64,000 nt of DNA from Ignavibacteriales bacterium. GTDB lineage: Bacteria > Bacteroidota > Ignavibacteria > Ignavibacteriales > Melioribacteraceae. The notes under the pieces are model-generated. The model had not been told where the DNA came from and did no database searches. It was given only the letters and a program-made list of their open reading frames with translations. The stretch's first letter is position 1; each line of letters starts with the position of its first letter. Both the position numbers and the translations under genes were made by a program. Positions 17,410 through 26,591 of the stretch are shown here, in pieces. Location: contig JAGUYK010000006.1 of the NCBI GenBank assembly GCA_020061355.1, positions 248,001 to 312,000 of the forward strand, in the 5' to 3' direction.

Positions 17410-18177
17410 TTATACATTGGAGATAATATTATAGGATTTAATGGCGCTTGAGATAGCCGTGATTCTTTTTTCTGAGGCAATTAAAAAATCGTATGAATTA
17501 ATTTCTTTACTATCAGTTAAGCTCATTTTCGGGTTTTTATATTTCATTTTACTCTTTAATGTTTCTCTTGCCGAAGCGTGAATTTCTCTAACCCCGGAAT
17601 TCCGAATTATTTCATTAATATTCTGCCCATTCACTCCTCCGCCCGCCATTATTATTATTCGATTGGAAGCATGTTCAACAAGTTTTTTTATCATATTAAT
17701 TCCGAAATAGGCATCGGCTTCCTGTCCGCTTGTTAAAACCCGGTCAACACTAAGTTCAATGAGTAGATTGAGAGATTCAATGGCATCGCGTGCAAAATCG
17801 AAACCACGATGAAACGTTATACTCATTGGTCTTGCCAAATCTATTAATTCTTTTGTACGCGCCCTGTCGATAGTCCCGTCCTCTTTCAGGATTCCCGTAA
17901 CAATTCCGTTCACACCGGCTTCTTTGCAGAACAAAACATCACGCTTCATTACGTTGCATTCTAGATCGGTAAATAGAAAATCTCCGCCTCGCGGACGTAT
18001 TAGAACATTTACCGGGATTTTTAATTTTTCTAGAACTGTTTTAATCATCCCATAACTGGGCGTAATGCCGCCAATACTGAGAGCTGCGCATAATTCAATT
18101 CTATCTGCACCGCTTAGTTCGGCAGTTATTGAAGATTCAACGGAATCGACACACGTTTCAAATAGTACTTTAGACAT
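17410..18177 (-). CDS. cutC: CutC family protein
   Basis: A 255-residue TIM-barrel protein. The N-terminus FETCVDSVESSITAELSGAD and the next motif RIELCAALSIGGITPSYG are diagnostic of CutC, followed by VNVLIRPRGGDFLF, SITFHRGFDF and IIIMAGGGVNGQNI. CutC was linked to copper homeostasis, but its biochemical role is not settled. I start at ATG 18177 because that N-terminus matches the family exactly; an open frame to 18231 would add 18 extra residues. The ATG overlaps the upstream gene's stop by eight bases. Confidence 0.9.
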   Translation of the reverse strand: MSKVLFETCVDSVESSITAELSGADRIELCAALSIGGITPSYGMIKTVLEKLKIPVNVLIRPRGGDFLFTDLECNVMKRDVLFCKEAGVNGIVTGILKEDGTIDRARTKELIDLARPMSITFHRGFDFARDAIESLNLLIELSVDRVLTSGQEADAYFGINMIKKLVEHASNRIIIMAGGGVNGQNINEIIRNSGVREIHASARETLKSKMKYKNPKMSLTDSKEINSYDFLIASEKRITAISSAIKSYNIISNV

Positions 18178-18802
18178 TCCTATCAACCTCGAGGCAAAAA
18201 ATCTCTTTGCCATTAACTTCGCTTTTTGCAAATCCCATTTTTATTAAATAGCGATTATGTTTTTCGCTTCCGGGATCGCTGTATATTTTTTTAATTTTCC
18301 TCTGCTTAAAAATTTCATTGAAAACATATTTACCCATCTTGAAGTCACGATAACCGGGTATTGCATAATCTAATCGTACATGAATCGAATCATCATCTGT
18401 ATATTCCGAGATAACCAAACCAGCCGGGACAGTATTTCTTAATAGAAACATTACATGACAGGTTGCGCAGGGAATAAATGAAAATGATGGGATAAATTTT
18501 TTGATATCATTTTTGTAGTGATTCAAAAAGTATCTTAAATAATCCGAGTTGGTTTTTACTTCAAGGACGTGAAAGTATTCTTCTTTTTTCTTAATCAGGA
18601 TCTCAGATAAATAGTAAATGTCAACAAGCACAATAAATCCATTTAATATCCCTACAGGATAAGCACCAATTATAAATCCATATATTGAAAAGACTGAAGC
18701 ACCGAAAAAATTTATGATTCTTAAGCGAACAATGGAACTCATCATTAATGAAATTAAGATTAATGCCGAGCCGATATAACCGATTACGTGTATTAACTGC
18801 AT
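18170..18802 (-). CDS. YgjV-like membrane protein with GNAT-like C-terminus
   Basis: A 210-residue protein. Residues 1-80 form three hydrophobic helices resembling the YgjV inner-membrane family (IGYIGSALILISLMMSSIVR, then FGASVFSIYGFIIGAYPVG). The last 120 residues are soluble and look like a GNAT acyltransferase half: VRLDYAIPGYRDFKMGKYVF resembles the acetyl-CoA loop region, followed by NRYLIKMGF. CATC at about residues 113-116 is notable. It heads a likely operon with cutC. The GNAT assignment is from pattern only. Confidence 0.55.
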   Translation of the reverse strand: MQLIHVIGYIGSALILISLMMSSIVRLRIINFFGASVFSIYGFIIGAYPVGILNGFIVLVDIYYLSEILIKKKEEYFHVLEVKTNSDYLRYFLNHYKNDIKKFIPSFSFIPCATCHVMFLLRNTVPAGLVISEYTDDDSIHVRLDYAIPGYRDFKMGKYVFNEIFKQRKIKKIYSDPGSEKHNRYLIKMGFAKSEVNGKEIFCLEVDRNV

Positions 18803-18833
18803 TGAGTCATTTTCCCAAGCTGGTTTTACTATA

Positions 18834-19283
18834 TTAATTGATCGGAACTAAATTTTGAACAGTGAAATTGTATACTTCTCCAAGACTCGAAGAACGCGCG
18901 TCAATATAAACGGAAATAGGATAATGATAGGTTTCGTGGTATAAAACATTGAACGTGGAGGGTCTAATAGTATTAAGTTTAGTCAGTATTTCGAATAGCT
19001 GGTCAACTGTTTTGAAATATTGCCAGTCCACCTGAGTGACTTGAACGGAGCCGCTCGTATCCTGAATGTTTGCTATTGTTAAATTAGCGACCTCTACTTT
19101 TAAGACCATACCGGAAAGATTGAAGTTTCCGACCCGCTGCTGATCCATTGTGTAACTGTTAATGCCAAGTGATTTCCAGGAATTATATGCTTCGCTGGCT
19201 CTGTTTGATTGGCTGTCAAAGGAGTCGTCGGTACAGCCTATGAGAGTCAACAAGAAAAACAGTAAAAATATTATTTTTTTCAT
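18834..19283 (-). CDS. DUF6174-like lipoprotein
   Basis: A 149-residue protein with a lipoprotein signal ending LTLIGC (Cys17). The mature part begins with SEAYNSWKSLGINSYTMDQQ, the pattern of DUF6174 proteins (Trp, Gly and Tyr spacing), then a beta-rich core with TVDQLFEILTKL and YPISVYIDARSSSLGEVY. Members are small envelope lipoproteins of unknown function. The usual CxC motif after the first strand is absent here. No operon partner is evident. Confidence 0.65.
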   Translation of the reverse strand: MKKIIFLLFFLLTLIGCTDDSFDSQSNRASEAYNSWKSLGINSYTMDQQRVGNFNLSGMVLKVEVANLTIANIQDTSGSVQVTQVDWQYFKTVDQLFEILTKLNTIRPSTFNVLYHETYHYPISVYIDARSSSLGEVYNFTVQNLVPIN

Positions 19284-19338
19284 TTGTGTGTCTTCTGGTT
19301 AATTATTAATTCATTACTACTAATTTATATTTAGTACT

Positions 19339-20325
19339 TTAAAATGCTTTTTGATTTTCAAACGCCCGAATTATGCGATCCATTGCCATATCCAATTCCG
19401 TATTTAAAATTTGATTTGACGGTTGTGCATACCACTCGGCTATCTCACCAGCACCCTCTTCAAATGGAATTGTAGCTTTAAAATCCGGAACAATGCTTTT
19501 GATTTTAGAGTTATCAAAATAAGTATCATAAGATTTGTCCCCATAAAGTTCGGCGCCCCATTCTTTATCATACCTTGCTATAAAATCGGTCGGAATATGA
19601 ATCGGTTTCAGTTCGTAACCGGCTTTTCTCGAAAATGTTTCTGCTATCTGGTTCCATGTTACGGTTTCATCCGAAGTGATGTGATAAGCCTGACCAATTG
19701 TGTTGGCGTTGCCTACCAAACCGACAAAACCCTTTGCAAAATCTTTTGTGTGGGTTAAAGTCCATAATGTATTCCCGTCGCCATGTATAATAATTTTTTT
19801 ACCCGTCCTCATTCTGTTAAAGGGAAGATAACCAACTTTCAGTGCAGGTTTTGTTTTATCATATGTATGCGATGGTCTGCAAATAGTAACCGGAAAGCCC
19901 TCCTCTTTATACTGCGATAGTAAATAATTTTCGCAATCAATTTTTGCTTGCGAGTATTTCCAGTATGGATTTATAAGCGGGACATCTTCGGTGATCGGTA
20001 GTTTTTGAGGCGGTTTCTGATAAGCCGAAGCAGAACTTATGAAAATATATTGTTTTGTCCGGTCGCGGAATAACTTGTAATCCCGTTTAACGTCATTTTC
20101 GTTGAAGGCGATCCAATCGACAATAACATCAAATGATTGATTGTTAAGAGCAGACTCAACTGATTTGATGTCAGAAATATCAGCTTGAATCAGTTTTGCC
20201 TTTTGTGGCGGAGTTCTGAAAGATTTGCCGCGGTTCAACAGAAATAAATCGAATCCCTTTTCTATGCAGAGTTCCGAACAGGATGAACTGATAACTCCCG
20301 TTCCGCCGACGAAAAGTATTTTCAT
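19339..20325 (-). CDS. NAD-dependent epimerase/dehydratase-like SDR
   Basis: A 328-residue extended short-chain dehydrogenase. The N-terminal Rossmann motif MKILFVGGTGVISSS binds the dinucleotide; YSQAKIDCENYL is near the catalytic Tyr/Lys region, although the usual YxxxK reads as YSQAK. FKATIPFEEGAGEIAEWYA is typical of the C-terminal part. It resembles nucleotide-sugar epimerases and the RNA-binding CSP41-like branch. I start at ATG 20325, five bases after GGGTGAT; ATG 20331 and GTG 20334 lie in or next to that ribosome site. Confidence 0.8.
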   Translation of the reverse strand: MKILFVGGTGVISSSCSELCIEKGFDLFLLNRGKSFRTPPQKAKLIQADISDIKSVESALNNQSFDVIVDWIAFNENDVKRDYKLFRDRTKQYIFISSASAYQKPPQKLPITEDVPLINPYWKYSQAKIDCENYLLSQYKEEGFPVTICRPSHTYDKTKPALKVGYLPFNRMRTGKKIIIHGDGNTLWTLTHTKDFAKGFVGLVGNANTIGQAYHITSDETVTWNQIAETFSRKAGYELKPIHIPTDFIARYDKEWGAELYGDKSYDTYFDNSKIKSIVPDFKATIPFEEGAGEIAEWYAQPSNQILNTELDMAMDRIIRAFENQKAF

Positions 20326-20484
20326 TAACATCACCCGGTTTATTAGAAAACATTATTTGAATAATCACAAAGGAAAAATACACTGCTTCAATTTAATGTG
20401 CAGGAGAAATTTAATAAAACTGAATGGATGATTTACCGGAACCAATTCCCAGTCCGGGTAAAAAGCCTTTCTGATGTAAATAGA

Positions 20485-22299
20485 TTATGCCGGCTGGTTT
20501 ACTGGTACAGCAAAAGAGATTAATCTTTGCTCTAATTCATAAATTCCGTAAAGCATTTTTTCTTTAGATAGATCCGATTCAGACATTATTATTCCGGCCA
20601 TTTGCTTGTAGTAGTTAATTCCATCGATCAAATTATCCCGGAATGTATTGAGGTAGGTCTCTGTTTGGGCGGAAAAATCCTTAGCCGATTTTTCTACTTT
20701 GTTTTCGAAGTAGTCGATATATAATTTCAATTCCTTAACAAACATATTCGGACGGTTTTCATCGGTTACCAAATTAATTCTGCCATAGATATGATCAACC
20801 ATTTCCTTAAGCGTTGCCACTTTGGAATAGTAGGCAATGTTTGGACCGGGGCATACTGAAACTGCCCGGCTCAGTTTTGGTGTGGAAATATTATTAAGTA
20901 TTAAAGGTGTAACGGTAAGCCCCTCGCATAAGCAAACTTTATCCGTAACTCTATCAAACTCTTTACTAAATTGATCCGGATCTGTGATGTTCTCTTTAAG
21001 CTGGGCAATTTTTTTGTTAAGATAAGTAATTGATGCGGTACATATCGGTTTATCGGAAAATTCCTTGTTAGAAACTAAAAACTTCTTCGGACACGGACTT
21101 CCGGGTTTTCCCAATTCAACTCTTTCAATTTTTTCGATGTCTTTACTATTATTGCGTAAATTGTTAAATGGCACTCCCAATGGCGAAACCTCACTTAAAT
21201 AGAGATCTTCTTCACGAGCGTCACATAAACGCCGTAAGGTATAATCATCGACATTCATTACTTCCGGAACCAGTAGAAACGGACTTCCCCAACCAACGGA
21301 TTTAGCGCCATAGTAACGAATCAGAAATTCCTGTTCGCTTGAAATTCCGACACCGCCCTGAACGGTTAGATTGTAAGTCAGTTTGGTCTCATTAACCGCA
21401 ATTTCTTTTTTGGAAAGTGCCGGCAGATAAATTTCCTTTAGCGTATTGATCAATTCATCTTTTCTATTCTTGAGCTCTTCAAGTATTGGTCCCATTAGTA
21501 AGCCATCGGTTGCAAAAGCATGTCCGCCGCAATTCAATCCGGATTCTATCCGGTATTCTGAAACCCACAATCCCTTCTTTGCTAAAAATTTCCCCTGGAT
21601 GAGAGCTGAGCGGAAATCACTTATCTTAATTACAATCTTCTTTTTGAAATTAGAATTGATATCGGGATAGAAATCTGTGAATGATTCAATATAGCTGTAA
21701 AGTCTTGGATTCATCCCTGCAGAAAATACTATTGAACTTTCAAGATCGCTTGAAGCATAACCGCGCAAAGCGGCAAGCGCATCGTTAAATTCCGAAGGCA
21801 AAGCCGCTCCGTCAGTATCATAATTTGTTTTATCCAACTTTGTCATAATATTAACATCGATCGATCCGGGCGTAATTTGTTCCCTGATATTTTTTTCAAT
21901 TTTCAATTTCAGTGTTAAATCTGAAGCTTCCAGCATTTGAGAATATTGAATTTTCAGATCTGAATCATCAGGCAGCATTTCAAAGTATTTGGTTATCTCG
22001 CTGCCGGGTTCAAAAGTAGAATTCTTTAATTTTTCAAAATCCTCTTTAACAAATTGGTTAACCATGTTTAAGTAAGCGGTGATACGCTTTGCTCTTGAAT
22101 CAACTTCATTTGTTTCGATTGGTATATAAACTTTGTCTCTCGACTTCAGATGAAATTTGCGCAGCTTCTCAAGCAAGGTATCGTCAACAAGCGACATGAC
22201 GGAAGAAATGCCGTACTTTGCAACTTTCAGGGGAGCGTCAACAGAAAAACCGACTCCTAAAACGGGTATATGAAATTTATGTCCACAAGGTTCTTGCAT
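20485..22299 (-). CDS. nitronate-monooxygenase-like TIM-barrel protein, Cys-rich
   Basis: A 604-residue protein. The start (FHIPVLGVGFSVDAPLKVAK) and the motifs GLNCGGHAFATDGLLMG (residues 254-270) and LTVQGGVGIS (311-320) plus YGAKSVGWGSPFLL fit an FMN-binding barrel of the 2-nitropropane-dioxygenase/IMPDH superclass. After the barrel comes a Cys-rich part: Cys403, Cys420, Cys456, Cys458 and Cys483 (LCDA, SPCPKK, KVCLCEG, SVCPGP). These could hold a metal or Fe-S cluster. A helical C-terminal tail follows. It is longer than ordinary nitronate monooxygenases (about 320-380 residues). The reaction is not assignable; the barrel fold is a family-level inference. Confidence 0.55.
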   Translation of the reverse strand: MQEPCGHKFHIPVLGVGFSVDAPLKVAKYGISSVMSLVDDTLLEKLRKFHLKSRDKVYIPIETNEVDSRAKRITAYLNMVNQFVKEDFEKLKNSTFEPGSEITKYFEMLPDDSDLKIQYSQMLEASDLTLKLKIEKNIREQITPGSIDVNIMTKLDKTNYDTDGAALPSEFNDALAALRGYASSDLESSIVFSAGMNPRLYSYIESFTDFYPDINSNFKKKIVIKISDFRSALIQGKFLAKKGLWVSEYRIESGLNCGGHAFATDGLLMGPILEELKNRKDELINTLKEIYLPALSKKEIAVNETKLTYNLTVQGGVGISSEQEFLIRYYGAKSVGWGSPFLLVPEVMNVDDYTLRRLCDAREEDLYLSEVSPLGVPFNNLRNNSKDIEKIERVELGKPGSPCPKKFLVSNKEFSDKPICTASITYLNKKIAQLKENITDPDQFSKEFDRVTDKVCLCEGLTVTPLILNNISTPKLSRAVSVCPGPNIAYYSKVATLKEMVDHIYGRINLVTDENRPNMFVKELKLYIDYFENKVEKSAKDFSAQTETYLNTFRDNLIDGINYYKQMAGIIMSESDLSKEKMLYGIYELEQRLISFAVPVNQPA

Positions 22300-22579
22300 T
22301 CTAAATTATCCAATGAAATTGTTATATAGTAAACTTTATTTTGATGTATAGGGCAGGTTAAAAGATCAATTTTAAATCACAAAACTTCTAATACTAGATA
22401 GTCTTTGATCTCAATAAAGTTGGAATATGCCCCAAGCTTCAGGGACTAACTTAATAAAAATAGATTCGTACACGGGGTTGAATCAGGCTCGAAAAGTAAG
22501 TTTTACAATACTTTTACATTCCCATAGGATGGCTAAAATCAAATTAATTAGAATGGATTGAACTATAGAGCAAAGTTCA
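22300..22579. other. intergenic gap, no feature recognised
   Basis: A 280-base gap between two minus-strand genes. It should hold the promoter of the barrel-protein gene. I found no hairpin terminator, repeat or hidden gene in it. Confidence 0.5.
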
Positions 22580-23923
22580 TCAATGGTAATTTAGTGTGCT
22601 TCCGCCTATAAACTCCCGCAGAACCGAGTCCCCGGGAATCGGTGAATCATCTTCAACGGGCTCAATGGATTCGAGCATTTTTCTGACCCGGGCAGCACGT
22701 GTGTAGGCATCCTCTCTTAACGGATCTCCTACATATTTCTTCTCCCATTCCTTAAAGTGTTCAAACAGTTTTGGTTTATAGATCGGCACTTCAAACGGCA
22801 TTGATGTATTAATTATATAATCTGCAGTGGTACAGTAAGGAAGAATATTTCTCTTTTCCGATGAACGGACATAATGCCAGTGAAGAAGAGTTTGTTCGGG
22901 ATTGTATGCGCGGTGAACCGAGTCGCGAAGCATTCTTCGAATTAAACGTAAATCCGTCCATCTGATATACTGTCCATCCGGCATTTTCATCTGAAGGAGC
23001 GGTTCAAGATATAGTTTGAATTTTTGCGAACCGGGAATCTCCTGACTGAATTGCGGATATAATCCATGAAGACTATCTATTAATAACACTTCGTCTTTAT
23101 TTAGTTGTAGCGGGGTTCGGTCGGGAAATCGTTTTCCGGTTTTGAAATCGTAGTATGGAATTTTTACTTCTTCGCCGGAAGCGAGACGTTTGAGGTGGTC
23201 GTTTATCATTTCAAGATCGAGTGCCTGGGGTGTTTCGAAATCGTAATCGCCGAACTCATCTTTAGGATGAAGTTCGAGATCGAAAAAATAATTATCAACG
23301 ATTAACGGAACAAAGCTCATTCCCATTTTATTTAATCGCTTTTCTAATTTTAGTGTTGTAGTAGTTTTACCGGAGGATGATGGTCCGCTTACCATTACCA
23401 TTTTAAGTTCGCCGCTTCTCTCTTTGATAAGTTCGGCGGCAGTATCAAGCTGTGTTTCGTAAAAAGATTCGGCTTCGTGAACGATGTAAGGAAATTCACC
23501 ATTTCTTATTCTTTGGTTTGTTGCTTCTGTTGTGTGAAGGTTGTGAGCGACTGCCCAATCAAGTGAGCGCCAGACTTTCTTCCACGGAACAACCTCATTC
23601 GGTTTTGAAAAATGGCGCGAATCATCTCTTCTTCTCCGAGCCGCCTCTTCTCTATATAAAATAAACTCCTTTGCAACTTTAGCGTGACCATTTTCTATCA
23701 GAACTTTTTCAATTATATCCTGAATCTCTTCAACATGCGGTTTATATCCTTCTTCAAACGTATCTTCCATTTTTTCGATTACTTGCTTTGCAAGTTCGAC
23801 AGCTTTTTCCTTATCTCTTCCACCTACAGATACAGCTGCTCGGTAAATTACATTTGCAACTCTATCCGGGTTAAAAGGAACAATAGCGCCGCTTCTCTTA
23901 ATCACAAACTTAAATTTGGGCAT
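22580..23923 (-). CDS. ATP-cone / uridine-kinase-like fusion protein
   Basis: A 447-residue cytosolic protein. Residues 3-93 form an ATP-cone domain (FVIKRSGAIVPFNPDRVANV), the allosteric nucleotide sensor known from ribonucleotide reductases and NrdR. A linker precedes a P-loop kinase with GPSSSGKTTTT (residues 180-190, Walker A), PLIVDNYFFD, and VLLIDSLHGLYP as the acidic strand. The kinase part resembles uridine kinase/phosphoribulokinase. The likely reaction is phosphorylation of a nucleoside or sugar phosphate, with nucleotide feedback through the cone. The two domains are in one uninterrupted frame. Confidence 0.82.
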   Translation of the reverse strand: MPKFKFVIKRSGAIVPFNPDRVANVIYRAAVSVGGRDKEKAVELAKQVIEKMEDTFEEGYKPHVEEIQDIIEKVLIENGHAKVAKEFILYREEAARRRRDDSRHFSKPNEVVPWKKVWRSLDWAVAHNLHTTEATNQRIRNGEFPYIVHEAESFYETQLDTAAELIKERSGELKMVMVSGPSSSGKTTTTLKLEKRLNKMGMSFVPLIVDNYFFDLELHPKDEFGDYDFETPQALDLEMINDHLKRLASGEEVKIPYYDFKTGKRFPDRTPLQLNKDEVLLIDSLHGLYPQFSQEIPGSQKFKLYLEPLLQMKMPDGQYIRWTDLRLIRRMLRDSVHRAYNPEQTLLHWHYVRSSEKRNILPYCTTADYIINTSMPFEVPIYKPKLFEHFKEWEKKYVGDPLREDAYTRAARVRKMLESIEPVEDDSPIPGDSVLREFIGGSTLNYH

Positions 23924-24041
23924 ATCCGCTCCTCAGCTATTAATATAACAATAAATATCGCACCTCAATTTACTTTGTGATATTGTATAATTCAATTAAG
24001 AATTCGTAACGGCAGGTGCAATCCTGTTTTGAAATTAATTA

Positions 24042-24066
24042 CCGCAAGAACTAATTGTTCTTGCGG
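24042..24066 (-). terminator. hairpin downstream of the CopD-like gene
   Basis: Ten-base perfect arms (CCGCAAGAAC at 24042-24051 and GTTCTTGCGG at 24057-24066) with a five-base loop lie 20 bases past the CopD-like stop. The following minus-strand sequence is only moderately T-rich. Confidence 0.7.
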
Positions 24067-24085
24067 ATATTTTCTTATAAAGAGA

Positions 24086-24553
24086 TTAATAGAGCGAAAC
24101 GGCTAAAAGGACGGCGATACCGAGAATCATGTTTATGCTTGAAAGTATCTTAAGACTTTTTTGAGCTTTGATAAATTCATCGGAAGGCTTTTCACCTGCC
24201 TTTGGAGCTTTTATCCGGAGCAGGGGCGCATATTTGAATGTGATAAGTGAGCCGAACAGAATCATTACTAAAAATATAATGTGCTTAACGGTTATCATAA
24301 ACCCATAACTATTGGATGTTGTAAAAAGCATCTCTTCAGGTGTTTTGAAAAATCCGCTTGCAAGAAGAACAAAAATGCTTGTCCATGACACAATTGTAAA
24401 TCTTTTTTCCACAGCGCCAATCATAGCGCCTCTTTGAGATGGCTCAATAACAGTTAAAGACGGCATGAAAACAAGATTTGTATAAATCATCCCGCCTATC
24501 CAGATTACTGCCGTTAAGAGATGAATAAAGTTATTTATGACATAAAGGGTCAT
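24086..24553 (-). CDS. CopD-like four-helix membrane protein
   Basis: A 155-residue protein with four hydrophobic helices. The first carries NNFIHLLTAVIWIGGMIYTN, the third VKHIIFLVMILFGSLITF, with His residues placed as in the CopD/DUF4149-like membrane families. These are linked to copper handling or heme-binding membrane proteins, but no metal site is proven here. The gene is monocistronic, with a hairpin after its stop. The nearest gene downstream, the ATP-cone kinase, is more than 150 bases away. Confidence 0.7.
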   Translation of the reverse strand: MTLYVINNFIHLLTAVIWIGGMIYTNLVFMPSLTVIEPSQRGAMIGAVEKRFTIVSWTSIFVLLASGFFKTPEEMLFTTSNSYGFMITVKHIIFLVMILFGSLITFKYAPLLRIKAPKAGEKPSDEFIKAQKSLKILSSINMILGIAVLLAVSLY

Positions 24554-24598
24554 ACTTACTCCTACAAATATTTTGATTAAAAAATAGATAAGAAAAAG

Positions 24599-24642
24599 CC
24601 GGGAGAAATCAGCAGGGAATAGAATTAAACAAACTCTCCCGG
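24599..24642 (-). terminator. terminator of the carbonic anhydrase gene
   Basis: Eight-base arms (CCGGGAGA at 24599-24606 and TCTCCCGG at 24635-24642) with a 28-base loop. On the minus strand the hairpin is followed by CTTTTTCTT, the expected poly-T tail. It lies about 70 bases past the carbonic anhydrase stop. Confidence 0.65.
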
Positions 24643-24711
24643 ATTTTGTATTGATAAGACTAACTAAGCAGGTTAAAAGTTGTATAACCGAAAAATATTT
24701 TTGTAAATAGA

Positions 24712-25365
24712 CTATGGAATCCTTTCTACTTTTCCTGTATCAAGATCGTAATAAGCAGAAACAACTTTCAATCCTTTATGCTCTACAAACTCTTTCAATA
24801 ATTCTTCTGATGAATTAATCTGTAGAGTAATTCTTTTGGTGTTTGAGTAAATAACATTTGTCAGCAAATCGCCAGCTGCACGCTTTGCTGATAGCATTGC
24901 CGGTTCTATCTCGCTCGTTAATCGGTTAAGATGACCCGGTAGTTCTCCGCCTTTGATGGTTGCATCAACCGCACCGCATCGCTCATGTCCGAGAACAACA
25001 ATAAGTCTAACACCAAGATGCTCAACGGCGTATTCAATACTTGCCATTGCAAAATCATCTACTACGTTTCCGGCATTACGGATTATAAATAGGTCACCCA
25101 TTCCCTGGTCAAAGATTATTTCCGGTGGAACGCGTGAATCGGAACAGCCGACAATAATTGCGAATGGTTTTTGTGATGTTGCTATTTCTTCCAGTCGGAC
25201 TTTATTTTGATGAGGGTAGTTCTGTTTGAATTCTACAAACCTATTGTTGCCATCCATTAGTTTTTTTAATGCATCGTCTGCCGATGTATTATTTTCATGT
25301 TGAGCAGTTACAACAACGTTTGTTAATGCATATAAAAACAATAGATATATTCTGACTAACTTCAT
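24712..25365 (-). CDS. exported beta-class carbonic anhydrase
   Basis: A 217-residue enzyme interconverting CO2 and bicarbonate. Zinc ligands are Cys74 (in GCSDSRVPPE), His127 and Cys130 (in LGHERCGAV); Asp76 and Arg78 form the conserved dyad. A signal peptide (MKLVRIYLLFLYALTNVVVT) places it in the periplasm, unlike most beta-class enzymes, which are cytosolic. Periplasmic forms are known in other proteobacteria and Bacteroidota. The gene has its own promoter gap (86 bases) and terminator. Confidence 0.93.
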   Translation of the reverse strand: MKLVRIYLLFLYALTNVVVTAQHENNTSADDALKKLMDGNNRFVEFKQNYPHQNKVRLEEIATSQKPFAIIVGCSDSRVPPEIIFDQGMGDLFIIRNAGNVVDDFAMASIEYAVEHLGVRLIVVLGHERCGAVDATIKGGELPGHLNRLTSEIEPAMLSAKRAAGDLLTNVIYSNTKRITLQINSSEELLKEFVEHKGLKVVSAYYDLDTGKVERIP

Positions 25366-25451
25366 TTTGATTCCTTTCTATTTTGCGCGTTTGTGATTTA
25401 GCGGCAAATCAATATGCCACAAAAACTCTAAAACACCAAATTCCACAAAAA

Positions 25452-26573
25452 TTATTTTAGAGTTAATTTTACTTCTGATAGCATATAAACCGCAAAAGAT
25501 GCAAGCCAGTGCTCGCCCTCGTAATTACCGCTTGTGATATATTGCAGTCCCGCCTCAGCATGCTTAATCGCCGAGTCTGTTAAAATTATTTTAAGCGGAT
25601 CGCTTTCGGGCAGATGATTTACTATACCCAACATACACCAGGCACGGCTCAAATTCAATCCGTCAAGATGAACAAGCTTTGGGTCGGTTCTGTCTGTTAC
25701 GACAGCCGGTTCAAGTAAACTTTTTGTATTAGCAAAATCCGGAATATATTTTTTGAACCACTCGGCAAAGTGTTTTGGTTCTAAAATTCTACGCATTAAA
25801 TCGGCTTCCATCAGTGAAGGTGAAAAGAAGTCTTCACCTCCGGGCTCCCATTTTGCATCATAGTTTTGGTCATTAATATAATATGTCATCCCTCTTTCGG
25901 TCAGAAGTGATTCGAGCTGATAATTTTTTGTTGAACGAGCATAATCGAGAGCGAATGCTATTCCGAATGCTGTGTTAGGATGAACACCGGTCCGTATCGG
26001 GTAATTCTGTTTCGGGAGAAAGTCTATGTATCGCTGAACAATCGTATCAGCCAGCGGTTTTAAGTTGGCAGCCCAGATTTTTCCTTGTGTATCTTCCCAT
26101 CTGTTAAGTTCTTCTGCTAATTTTAGTAACCACGCCCATCCGTAGGTGCGCTCGAATGATTTTCTATTTGGTTGATTAAGATACTCGACGTCAATTCTTA
26201 TATTTTCTGATGTAAGATTTTCATTCAAAGCTTTTCGGATAACCGGAGCCGTTTCTAATTCCGGAAAATGTTTTAATAATCTCACAAGCATCCAATGCCC
26301 GTGAACAGATGAATGCCAATCGAAGCAGCCGTAGAATACCGGATGAAGTTTGTAGGGTGAAAGAACTTCGCTTTCATCATTCATTACGTGATCAAGTTTG
26401 TTTGGATATTCTTTCTGTACACATTTAAGTGCAAGCTTTGAAAATTCAACCGCAGATTCTCTGCTTAGTTCAGGATAACCGGAAGATTTTAAATGTTCTT
26501 TTTCTTGCAATATATAACCATTGGAAGTGGAACAGGTAACAAGCATAATAAATAATGAAATCAAAAATTTCAT
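25452..26573 (-). CDS. exported DUF2891 protein
   Basis: A 373-residue protein with a signal peptide (cleavage around residue 20). The family hallmark HPVFYGCFDWHSSVHGHWML is present, followed by YGWAWLLKLAEEL, VHPNTAFGIAFALDYAR and GGEDFFSPSLMEADLMRR. The fold is an alpha/alpha barrel like that of glycan-acting enzymes, and the conserved Asp/His/Trp pattern suggests catalysis, but the substrate is unknown. It is the last gene of an operon with the RetSat-like and DinB genes (gaps of 18 and 15 bases). Confidence 0.85.
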   Translation of the reverse strand: MKFLISLFIMLVTCSTSNGYILQEKEHLKSSGYPELSRESAVEFSKLALKCVQKEYPNKLDHVMNDESEVLSPYKLHPVFYGCFDWHSSVHGHWMLVRLLKHFPELETAPVIRKALNENLTSENIRIDVEYLNQPNRKSFERTYGWAWLLKLAEELNRWEDTQGKIWAANLKPLADTIVQRYIDFLPKQNYPIRTGVHPNTAFGIAFALDYARSTKNYQLESLLTERGMTYYINDQNYDAKWEPGGEDFFSPSLMEADLMRRILEPKHFAEWFKKYIPDFANTKSLLEPAVVTDRTDPKLVHLDGLNLSRAWCMLGIVNHLPESDPLKIILTDSAIKHAEAGLQYITSGNYEGEHWLASFAVYMLSEVKLTLK

Positions 26574-26591
26574 TTATACCTCTTTTAATTT

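Noticed and set aside
23452-23980. Several plus-strand frames of 60-100 codons inside the ATP-cone kinase gene
   Set aside because: They are shadows of the clear minus-strand gene and show no domain, signal or ribosome site.
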